A stretch of DNA of 64,000 nucleotides from Nematostella vectensis (lineage: Eukaryota > Cnidaria > Anthozoa > Actiniaria > Edwardsiidae), in contig NC_064039.1 of NCBI RefSeq assembly GCF_932526225.1, positions 9,318,139 through 9,382,138 on the forward strand, given 5' to 3'. Under the pieces are notes generated by a model. It did no database searches. It had not been told where the DNA came from and was given only the letters and a program-made list of their open reading frames with translations. The translations under genes were made by a program, and so were the position numbers. Below are positions 37,167 to 46,918 of the stretch, one piece after another; the stretch's first letter is position 1, and each line of letters starts with the position of its first letter.

Positions 37167-40100
37167 GCCTGAGAAAGAAAGTGTTTTGTTATACATTCAA
37201 ATTCGAACTTTTTCCTAAAAATATTCGTGCAATTAGCTGAGTAACAATAAGAGATATAATCATAAGCATTTCTTTAGATATTTGTCACAATTATCAAAAA
37301 GCGATTATTGTTCCATTTGAAACAAAAGGATTAGGGAAATCCATACCCCTGACGCATTTTCATATTAAATAATAATTTAGAAGTAAACTCATCTGTGTTT
37401 ATTTTGAGATAAATCTATAATTGTGTGTACCTGCAAGAGCGATGTTTTTTTTTTCGATCCAAACGCAGTGGGATTCTTCGGCGCCCGATTACAAGACTAA
37501 TGAAAGAAGGTTAGACACCCTAACAGCCATACCACATAGATGTTTACATAGGGTCAATTCAAACATTGACTAAGTTGAAAGTGTAACATGACATTTAATT
37601 AATTTCGATGCAACATTAGGTGCTTTTAATAAAAAAAACATACTGACACACAACATATACAAGTAACATAAAATGTTTACATAACATGGTTAATACAGAG
37701 CAATATATCAAATGATATAAAACTTAACCATTTTTTCTTTTTACAGGCTAACAAGCAAAAACTGCATATCATACTGCTGTATTTGAGTAAGATTCGGATA
37801 CCATGGAATTAAAAGGAAGAGTGATACAATGTTTGCGATGCATTGGCTGTCATTATTATTTTATCTTGATTTCGTTCGTGGAACAACGTGTAATTATAAA
37901 GAGATGGCTTGAGACGGCATTGTAAAACATTGAAAAGATATTCCCTTTAAAAAAAACTAGCAAATAATCGATGTGGCAATAATATCTTATTGCTAACATG
38001 TCAGGAGTGATTAAAAGGACTAATTACCAAATCTCAGTAAAAAGGTCAAGATTATTGTTTTTGTTATCAAAAGCAAGAAGAAATCGTGAAGTTCAGAGGT
38101 GAAATCACACAGGGTATAATTCTTTATTATATGGCTAAGATAGTACGCGCGATGTGATTGGTAGTCGTGACATTCCCGTATTGCCCTACGAAATGATTTT
38201 CACAATCTGTTTTTTGCAATTTTTTCCACCTTCAAACTGTAAATGGGCGACAGCCAGTCAACAAAAAAAAATAAAAAATACAAGAAACAAAAAGGTCTTA
38301 AAGTTGATAATGGGAGAGGACGAGCACTTGGAGTGAGTCGGGGTTTTATTATCCTCAAGAGATTGAAGAGGAAAAGTTTGACAAGAAGAAAAACTATGAC
38401 GAGCCGGCGAGCGCCACCGATAACCAAGAAATACAAAGCTTATTTATATCGGACAAACAAACAAATCAATAAATAAATGGGTGTAAAGACCCACAAAGTA
38501 TTACATGTTATTTATATATAAAATATTTCCATCAAATCATAAAAGCGATTGGCCTTTTCATTTCAATTCAGAACTTTTGACACAGAGGTTTGTTCTCTAC
38601 ATACTGTCTAGTTTCCGAACTAAACAGCCATTCATGCAGTGAAGACTGAGATCTGAGCTTTCTTTGTTATTATTTGGATCAACTTCACCTATGATAAAAC
38701 CTGTTGTTTCTAAAACGTGCAAATAGGAATAAAATAGCCCGAAAAGTCGTTCAATTACTAATAAATCACGCGTGATACAGAGTCGAAATCAATGATGAAC
38801 GGTGCTCCGATGACCATTCTTTTAACATCTTGGGCTACTAAAAACAACATATTTCTACCTTTTCACTCCAAAGTCTATTTGGTATGTTGTCTTTGGCAGC
38901 GGGCGAGTGTTTCTTGTTTTCCCGCCTTTTTGAAATTGATCGATAAATTAGTCGATATTCGCGGAAGTTGATTTGTTTTCTTGTCATTTTTATTTGAAAA
39001 AGCCATATAATAAACAACCCACTAACCTCGACCGTTCAGGCATACCTGGAAATATCAAACCTTTGTCGAAAAATAATCGTAAAATTTGGAATATAACAGT
39101 AATCTTATTAAGTTTTACTGGTTCAACTTAATAAAAATGCGAAAATCTTTTTCTCGCTTCATCTTGTTTTGACCTTGCCGTAGGCAGGTTTTGTATCTAT
39201 ATCTTTCAAACGTAGCGGCGTTTGTACTTTATTTATTTCTGAATTGGGTCCCCCTAAAAATGACTAATAAAATTCGCAATCAAAATAATTATTGTAGAAA
39301 GAATCAATAGTAAATCCCGAAAGTGCTTAAAAGGCGGTAGTTTATAGTTTTGGCTGTCTTCATAGCCATTATAATGTGTTTTGAAAGTTTGAAGAACTAA
39401 CTATTTGTAACATTTTTATAAGCTGCTAATTATGTTGCATTATTTGCGAGCGTTGTCTTTATCATATGATTGCACAAATTGACACAACGTTTATATGTAC
39501 CTGAATCCCACTAAAATGTAGTTTAAATGCAAAAACTAATTCCTGTTATCTTTTTAAACATATTTCCAATAAGCAATCTATTTGTGTCCGTGTTTAGGCA
39601 CACTTCGTGAATAAGCACAGTAAATTTTCAAACCGCTTCCACTCTTTAGTAGCGAGATCAAAGAACTTCTACTCTATTGTAAAAGTATTTTACAGTGCTT
39701 CATTCCCACCAAAAAAGTTGGTATTTTTCTTAACTCTAATTTACCATAAGGACGGGTCTATTTGAAGCGTTAAATTCACTGCGCCGTTAACTTTCAAACT
39801 ACGCGAACCAAAGTTTGACTCAGATTCAAATACTTGAATTTTCCCGCTGGTAATAACGCCAACTACGTAATTACTACAGCACACGTGAGCATGAGAGTTA
39901 GTTACTAATTTGGCCACTTAAGATTTTTTAAATTCGCTGTCATATATTTTAAATAGGCTTTGGATGCAAACTGTCCGGAATTGGGTACCGTCCGTTATTT
40001 GGGCAACACACTGTAGTTAGTGTGGTACATGTAACATGAGTTTCATAGAAGATAATAAACCATCCAAGTCTACAAGGCGTCATAAAGGTCTTTATGTCTT

Positions 40101-40259
40101 CATTCTTCTGTATATGATGAATTTATGATGACCCAGCCGTGTTCTCTGAGATGAGTATTATCCTGTTCTGTATGTACATTTAACATGCGATTTATAGAAG
40201 ATAATAAACCATCCAACAAGACGTCATAAACGTCTTTATGACGATCCAGTCAAGTCCTC
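37167..40259. other. Intergenic, no gene recognised
   Basis: This holds the 5' flank of the vWA gene and the 3' flank of the SIKE/FGFR1OP2-family gene. Two similar segments at about 40040-40110 and 40190-40250 share AGAAGATAATAAACCATCCA and CGTCATAAA(G/C)GTCTTTATG, a short local duplication. An AT-rich frame at 38243-38476 is Lys/Arg-rich without recognisable homology and was not called. Confidence 0.4.
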
Positions 40260-43200
40260 CTAAGATTCCTCGCCTTGGCTGTCACTATTCTGAGAACACG
40301 CATCTTCTGTAGACGCTGTTGGTATACACTCTTTCTTTTGATCATGATTCGTAATTGCATCAGTAGACCCTGTCAAGATATCTGTTCCATAGCCTTGATC
40401 TGGGTCCTTTATAGTACTTGAACTCCCAGAAGACCCTATAGAAGTAACCGATACTGACACTTTACTCTGACCCTCATCCTCTATAGTACATCTTGCAGAT
40501 ATAGCGGGTCTAGAAGACCCATCATTCTGAACCTGATTTTGACTCTGGAACTTTGTGCTCGAGCCCTTAGTTGATAAGCTCACAGATGTAGGATCTCTAG
40601 TCCCTTTGTGCCCCTTCTTTTCAGCGGTGTGTGTTTCAAGGTCGTTCTGTGTAAGTCCACTTATTCGTAAGAGCTCGCGCAGACCTTGGTTCTCCATTTC
40701 AAGAGCCACCATTTTCTCCTGTTCGTCTTGTATAGCTTGGTCATCTATGGAGATGGCTTTAGCCATGACAGCTGCCATCTCATTAATCTGTTCCACTTTC
40801 GCTTGCAGTTCCTAACACGAACAAGACAACTACATTAGGCGTGGTTACAGGCTACGGAATAGGAGCGTTCCAGGGGGTCGTTTCTCAAAACACCAGACAA
40901 ACAACCAGGAGGTTACCACAAGGTTGGTGAACTGCTCTTTAGCACCCAAAAAAGTATCCTGAAAACTTTGCCAGTATGTAAATAGACCTGGTGATTACCG
41001 GGTTTTTTGAAAAACACCCTAAGGTCAATTTTAAGTGCTATAAGCCTTCCACCCATATTTCACTTTTTTTTTGGCTATTCAGGTTTGTTTTGTATGTCCT
41101 GAATGATATAATGCACAGTCTGCCTGTAAAGACGTATTGCTGATATAGGCCACACAGATGGGGGCAGCTGGGAAGCTTCTACCCCCCCTCCCCCCCCACA
41201 CACACAGATGCACACAAACATAAAAGGTTTGTTCCCTTATTCTTTGCAATTCAGCAATTCCCCCCCCCCCCACCTTCATCAGTGATATTTTTTTCGCTTA
41301 CAGTATGAGCCCCACCCCACCAAAAGCAAATGATGACTGCCAGTAAAAGCTACTACCTGCTGTACCTTGGAGTCATTCAACTGCTTCATACACTCAGAGT
41401 CTACTTTGTTGGCTTTAACCAGGTTGGACACCTAAACAACAAGAACATTAGCTTGCACTCAGAGTCTATTTTGTTGGCTTTAACCAGGTTGGCACTGAAA
41501 CAACAAGAAGATTAGCTTGCACTCAGAGCACTTTTTGCTAACTTTAACCAGGTTGGCACTGAAACAACAAGAACATTAGCTTGCACTCAGAGTCGATTTT
41601 GTTGGCTTTAACCAGGTTGGACACCTAAACAACAAGAACAAGCTTGCACTCAGAGCACTTTTTGCTAACTTTAACCAGGTTGGCACTGAAACAACAAGAA
41701 CAAGCTTGCACTCAGAGCACTTTTTGCTAACTTTAACCAGGTTGGCACTGAAACAACAAGAACAAGCTTGCACTTAGAGCACTTTTTGCTAACTTTAACC
41801 AGGTTGGCACCGAAAAAACAAGAACGAGCTTGCACTCAGAGCACTTTCTGCTAACTTTAACCAGGTTGGCACTGAAACAACAAGAACAAGCTTGCACTCA
41901 GAGCACTTTTCGTTAACTTTAACCAGGTTGGCACCGAAACAACAAGAACAAGCTTGCACTCAGAGCACTTTCTGCTAACTTTAACCAGGTTGGCACTGAA
42001 ACAACAAGAACAAGCTTGCACTCAGAGCACTTTTTGCTAACTTTAACCAGGTTGGCACCGAAACAACAAGAACAAGCTCGCACTCAGAGCACTTTTTGCT
42101 AACTTTAACCAGGTTGGCACTGAAACAACAAGAACAAGCTCGCACTCAGAGCACTTTTTGCTGACTTTAACCAGGTTGGCACTGAAACAATAAGAAGATT
42201 TGCTTGCAATCAGAGTTCAGGTTGGAAACTTTATAACAAGAAAATTAACTTGCAATCAGGGCCTACTTTACTGGCTTTAATCAGGTTGGACTCAAAACAC
42301 AAGAACATTAGCTTGCACAAATGTACTAGCAAGTCTACTTGCTGAAGTGTACTGACAAAGCTTTGAAAGATAAAGGCTCAATTCAGATGGTTTCTTGTTT
42401 TAAATATCAAGCAGTTGTACAGTTTGCACCTGGAGGTGAGTAGGGGCAATTGACTTCAATTTTGTCCTGAAGGGGTGATGGCTTTTTCAGTTTAAGGCTA
42501 AAATCAAATCTCAACACCCTTCCCTGGTTCCATGGGATAACAAGTGCAATAGGATTACTTCTCCCTTGATAATCCTGCCTATAATTGAGCTTAGAAACAG
42601 ATTAGGTTACCTGGTCTCTATACTTTGCCATGATAAGTTCTAGTGCAGATTGATATTCAGCTAGTGATGTTTGAAATTCTATGTTCTCCTGCTGAAGTTC
42701 ACGGATTCTGGCATTTTCTTCATGGCTTCCAAGAATAAGAGTACTCCGTGCGCGATGCTTTGCTATTTCATTCAGTTCTGTAACTTCATCCCGCAACTAA
42801 ATTGATCAAAGAAATAATGCATGATGTTAATTTCTTCTTTATGCATAATACCCTCTTTCATTATCTTGAATAGAGTGTGACACTAGGTGATATAAAAATG
42901 TGAATCTGATATCCTCACTGCCACCAGTGTTGGTATCATTTTTATGATATCATGTGGGGATAACAATTTTCAACCAATGAGCTTTCAGTATTTTTGCAGA
43001 CATCTGAAAGATTTCATATAATAAACAGAACATTAATAGCAACTTACAAATGCAATAGGGGACTTGCGCTAAGAGATTGTGTGACTTTTTGGCTGGCAAA
43101 TGCTGTTTTCATTGTTCTCTGTGATGGGCGCAGTCATTTCTGGGAATATTTTGTTTTAAATTTGCCACCCAAGAAAGTCACGTGATCTTTTAGCGCAAGT

Positions 43201-46200
43201 CCCCTATGTCATCTTCTTGTGCTGGTGCAAATATTATCTATCACTCGTTCGCTCCACTGTTCACTCTGCTAAGCACACTTGTTCAAGATAATATCAACAC
43301 TTGAAAAAAATCTGTAACCATGCAGCCATGTAATATCCTCTATTTAATATCTCCTTGGGTAATTACAATTTTTAATTTTAGCAAGCCCCATAGTCATAGA
43401 AAAGTGGTGTTTTGTGGTAACGATGGGATTCTTGTGTTTTCTGTATGTTCTTTCTCATTGCGTCTCTGATTGGTCCAAAATTGAATGAAATTGAAACACT
43501 GGGAAAACACACAAATATGAACATGGAAAACGGAGCGATTTTGCGAAAAGGAATGTTAACTTTAAAAGGCAAAAGCATTCAAGAAACCCTAGCGTCTGAT
43601 AACTTACAGAACTAAAATTGTTGTTTTCAAATGCTGAATGGGAAACCAAAAGAGCTATTTACTTTAGAAGGACTTGTCGATTAAGTAGCATAGGTTAATA
43701 AATATGGACTCGTCTGAATCTTCCGGAGGAAGTGTTTTACAGGTAAATACAAATGTTTTTATCGGCAGAAAGCTTTCGTTTGTTCTGTTCGCTGTAGAGA
43801 TTGTCAATGCAATTCGTACTACAGAATTTGCCTGTTCTGTTACCTATATTTTTTATTTCATTTTGGATTAAATCACATTTAAACTTGGCCTACTATGTAA
43901 ATAACAGAGGAAAATCCTTACAAGTTTTTGAACTGAATAACATCTGCTCTCAGCCAACCAGGATTGAGGAATTTGTGCATGTATATTATTATTATTATCT
44001 TTATATTATTACTATTTTTGTTATTAAATTTTACTCGATGTAAATTATGCAATTTGGCATTTTCCCTGCAAGATGCAACAATTTCAATATAAATCACAGT
44101 TTGGTTGTTTCACAATATGTAAGTATAAATAACTGCTCTTGCATATCTGTCAATGACTGTACTTTATAGATACGAACAATAAGTGATATATTTTGGGTTC
44201 CGCTTTAGGCATTGCCTGAATAAGCTTATACCTAGTAAGTATATTTCTTACATTCAAATATTGTTTTAGGAAATTCCTCCATTCTGGCCATTAAGTATGT
44301 ACAAAGGCATTCTCAATGAAGAGAATCACAAAAGTATAAGTTCCAAAACATACTAAAATGCCTTAGGATTATTTTTTTTCACTTTCTTTTTGTGTTTGTC
44401 AACTTGTGCTTGGTATTCTTGAATACATTGTACACCCTGTAGTTGCTGCGACGTAGGAGCAGCATGCTAATCTTGACATCGCTTTTTAAAACTCTCTTTC
44501 CTTTCCATTCACGAGCATCCGCGGCAGAATATATGTGGGTGTTTGGTTCGATTTTGGTTTGGGGTCTTGTTCTGCAGCCTCACTTTGAAAAATGAGGCCG
44601 CGAGAGACTAGAACTAAATTTCAGTTTGACAGATTGACAGACGAACAATCAAACATTGTGCCATGTTTTGACATGGGACCCGTGATCTCTCGTACGGTGT
44701 TCGTGGTCAATAAATAAACAAGAGGAGTGCACAAGCAAGATTTTTAGAGCACATTTCAGTAAGTTTGGAAAAATGTTCACTCGTCAGTTACTTGGGACGA
44801 GTTACCACAGCTTTCAAAGAGTGTTGAAGGAGAATTTAATAAAAGTTTCAGACCAATTTTGCCGACTTATGAGCCGGGTCGGAAGCGTACCATTCGTACC
44901 AGCACACGTGCCATGGTCGCGTCCCCCGCAGTCGATTGAGATCTCGACAAAATTGGACACTAAACAAGCAGACCAAGCATCCTAACTCAATGCCTAAATA
45001 CTCTAGCTCACTTGGCTATGGACTGCACGGCATTTGGGAAAACTTATCAGTTCAAAACAATGAACCAATGCCTTCTAGTAATTGCTGAAGAGCATGCAAC
45101 AAATTTTAGCAAACACAAGTGATGCTAAAAGTTGAAAAACAGAAAAGCTAATACTGTAAAACAATCAAAACAGATTATTATATCGTTTTGTTCATAAACC
45201 CAGGCTGTTGTGTTGTTTCAAAAACCAAATAGGACGGGGAGGAAATGGATAAGCAAAAAAAAAATAATAATAATCCCTACCAATCATGACTCTGGATGAA
45301 AAAAATAGAGACTAATATATTGCCAAATTCTCTAACAATTAGCCTACCTTACGTTTATTAGTATTTTTAGCAAAGAAAAACTCAGCGCAATGCGATAAGC
45401 TGCCACCATCTTTGTGTTTGTTTCAAAATGACAGAAACAAGATGAGTAGCAGGGGTAAGACCATGGGCACAAGGAATTCAACATTCCCTAAGATTAAGAT
45501 TGTGCCAGCTATTCAAATCTCAATAACAAAAAAAACGACTAAAGGTAAACCTCTCTTGCTATTATTAAAAATTTCTAGCTTAGCTGCAATCAGCGACAAA
45601 ACTGTTGAAAATTTTAGTTTCAGATGGAGATCTAAATTACGTAGCATAGTGACTTTGATATCTTCCCCTCCCCATCCCAACCCCCTCTCCCCCAAATCAA
45701 TGTTGGATTCTTTTACTGACAGCCCTAGACAGCAACTTTGAATAGGGGGAAGGGGGATGTGAGTAATAAAAAGTTCCCATATTCTAAATTATTTCAGTAA
45801 GACTACTTTTTAGATGTCATTTTCAACAGGTTTTGTCGCTGATTGTGGCTGCATGTATACCATGTAGTGTTGGAACAACACTGAAGCAACTGTATATCAC
45901 TGTCGCAGCATTTCCTTTGTATTAGAAATTTCTAATAGTGTATGCTAAAACACGTCATGTTTCATTATCAAGAAAAATAGTTCGTTACAAGTATATTTAT
46001 TTTCACTGGCATCCAAAATACTGATGGATATATAAAAATTATCGTTAACATGAGGCCGGTTGTATCGAGGCTCTACTCTGTACATATTACTCAAATCAAT
46101 GATCTTGCCTGTTTCACCGCCTCCAACTTGAAGTTCAGAGCGCTGGCGTCCCGAATGAGAGTATCAGCAGAGTTATCGTGCTCTCTTAGCCTGTCCACGA

Positions 46201-46231
46201 GCTTCTTGGCATCCATGAGTAATTGCTCCAT
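40260..46231 (-). CDS. SIKE/FGFR1OP2-family coiled-coil protein
   Basis: Four exons, 46231-46109, 42796-42611, 41431-41366 and 40811-40260, all phase 0, give 308 residues. Residues 1-41 (AKKLVDRLREHD, ALNFKLEAVKQ) and 42-103 (ELNEIAKHR, RSTLILGSHEEN, IRELQQENIEF, SALELIMAKYRDQ) align along their length with the N-terminal coiled coil of vertebrate FGFR1OP2 and SIKE1. Residues 104-125 (VSNLVKANKVDSECMKQLNDSK... region) and 126 onward (ELQAKVEQINEMAAVMAKAISID) match the SIKE-type middle. The last 130 residues are a Ser/Thr/Gln-rich tail absent from vertebrate proteins of about 207-253 residues. The family acts as a STRIPAK adaptor binding striatins and kinases; conservation of that role here is inference. 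The first intron starts with GC instead of GT. Intron 2 holds an array of copies of the exon 3 acceptor. Confidence 0.9.
41440..42300. repeat. 62-bp array of exon 3 acceptor copies
   Basis: About a dozen units lie in intron 2, directly upstream of exon 3 of the SIKE/FGFR1OP2 homologue. On the minus strand each reads TTCTTGTTGTTTCAG, then TGCCAACCTGGTTAAAG, then AAAAAGTGCTCTGAGTGC. The real exon reads TTGTTGTTTAG, then GTGTCCAACCTGGTTAAAG and GTAGACTCTGAGTG. So each unit copies the branch/pyrimidine region, the AG and the first 40 or so exon bases. Some units keep the original GTGTCC form (about 41595-41635). Joined to exon 2, the common unit reads TGC CAA CCT GGT TAA, an immediate stop. Confidence 0.92.
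43056..43206. repeat. Hairpin MITE in intron 1 of the SIKE/FGFR1OP2 gene
   Basis: TAGGGGACTTGCGCTAAGAG at the left pairs with CTTTTAGCGCAAGTCCCCTA at the right. The arms are about 50 bp around a 50-bp centre, with no coding content. Confidence 0.8.
43704..44356 (+). CDS. Possible two-exon microprotein gene (41 residues)
   Basis: Exon 1 (43704-43742) reads MDSSESSGGSVLQ and ends in a donor CAG then GTAAATAC. Exon 2 (44270-44356) follows an acceptor ATTGTTTTAG and reads EIPPFWPLSMYKGILNEE and a short polar tail to TAA. Both borders are phase 0. The acidic Ser-rich start and the compact Pro/Trp/Tyr motif look protein-like, but the pieces are short and I recognise no family. It lies antisense inside intron 1 of the SIKE/FGFR1OP2 homologue. 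It could be chance splicing signals. Confidence 0.35.
44773..44985 (+). CDS. Unrecognised small open frame (70 residues)
   Basis: It begins MFTRQLLGTSYHSFQRVL, an Arg-containing amphipathic start that could resemble a mitochondrial presequence, and ends with a polar tail. There is no family match, no splice evidence and no clear promoter. It lies 0.4 kb beyond the possible microprotein gene on the same strand and may be chance or part of its 3' UTR. Confidence 0.2.
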   Translation: MFTRQLLGTSYHSFQRVLKENLIKVSDQFCRLMSRVGSVPFVPAHVPWSRPPQSIEISTKLDTKQADQAS

Positions 46232-46416
46232 CGTGAACTTGATAAATTAATTGACAAAGCAAGTGATTTTACACGTTTAAGATAGCTAAGGAATCACCGA
46301 CCGCTCGCCGCCATTTTTGTCGAATCTATGATTTTCTCTCAAATCTTTTTCCGCTGACCAGTAATGGTGGCTAGATGGATAATATAATGTAAAAATTCAC
46401 AAGTTAATGTAACAAT

Positions 46417-46500
46417 GTCAGGATGGCCGAGCGGTCTAAGGCGCTGCGTTCAGGTCGCAGTCTGGTTCTCCAGGCGTGGGTTCGAATCCCACTTCTGACA
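46417..46500 (+). tRNA. tRNA-Leu (anticodon CAG)
   Basis: 84 nt. The acceptor stem GTCAGGA pairs with TTCTGAC (one G-U type pair), with discriminator A at 46500. The A box is TGGCCGAGCGG. Anticodon stem CTGCG/CGCAG holds loop TTCAGGT with anticodon CAG at 46451-46453. There is a long variable arm as expected for Leu and the T stem/loop GTGGGTTCGAATCCCAC with the B box. No intron. It decodes CUG. It lies 186 bp upstream of the start codon of the SIKE/FGFR1OP2 gene, on the opposite strand. Confidence 0.97.
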
Positions 46501-46918
46501 TGACTTTTTTTCGCTTAGATATTTTTTTCGTTTTACGGTCATCCCATTGGATTAGATATTCCTTAGCTTTTATTCCGATCCCTTTGGAGCTCATACCTTG
46601 CGGACTACCGCCTGTTTGAAGATATCTAGCGCTTTCTTTTTCGTCATCCATGATGTATTGACGCACATTCTTCTGCGGTAGACTACATTTACAGGCGTCC
46701 CTAAAGACTTCTGGGTCTCTGACGTTTGTGATGGTGGTTTTCCCCTCTTCTTTTAGTAAGCATTTTAATCGAATTCCCTGCACCAAAACATCTTGAGAAG
46801 GAAGATCTTTACGATTAGAAGATCTTTGTTTTGATTCTACAGCGATACGACATGACAAACCACTTCCGGCACGACCCCCACTTTCTGGTAATTGTTCACA
46901 ATTTTTTTCTACTGGCAT
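46436..46918 (-). CDS. Hypothetical protein, single open frame
   Basis: The frame from ATG at 46918 encodes about 138 residues with mixed charge (SCRIAVESKQRSS, QGIRLKCLLKEEGK, ITNVRDPEVFRDACKC, KEYLIQWDDRKTKK). It then runs through the antisense of the tRNA gene, whose translation (SEVGFEPTPGEPDCDLNA) is a well-known artefact. The first part has balanced composition and could be a real single-exon gene or exon. I do not recognise it. If real, its end would overlap the tRNA unless a splice or alternative end exists near 46520. Confidence 0.35.
   Translation of the reverse strand: MPVEKNCEQLPESGGRAGSGLSCRIAVESKQRSSNRKDLPSQDVLVQGIRLKCLLKEEGKTTITNVRDPEVFRDACKCSLPQKNVRQYIMDDEKESARYLQTGGSPQGMSSKGIGIKAKEYLIQWDDRKTKKISKRKKVMSEVGFEPTPGEPDCDLNAAP
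46505..46511 (+). terminator. Pol III terminator of tRNA-Leu
   Basis: A run of seven T residues begins four bases after the tRNA 3' end, the usual RNA polymerase III stop signal. Confidence 0.9.

Noticed and set aside
41576..41773. Cys-rich frame with repeated SANLVKVSKKCSECK peptides as a separate gene
   Set aside because: It reads through the array of exon 3 acceptor copies; it contains no start or terminal exon of its own.
46436..46502. C-terminal peptide SEVGFEPTPGEPDCDLNA as part of a protein
   Set aside because: It is the antisense translation of the tRNA-Leu gene, a common annotation artefact.
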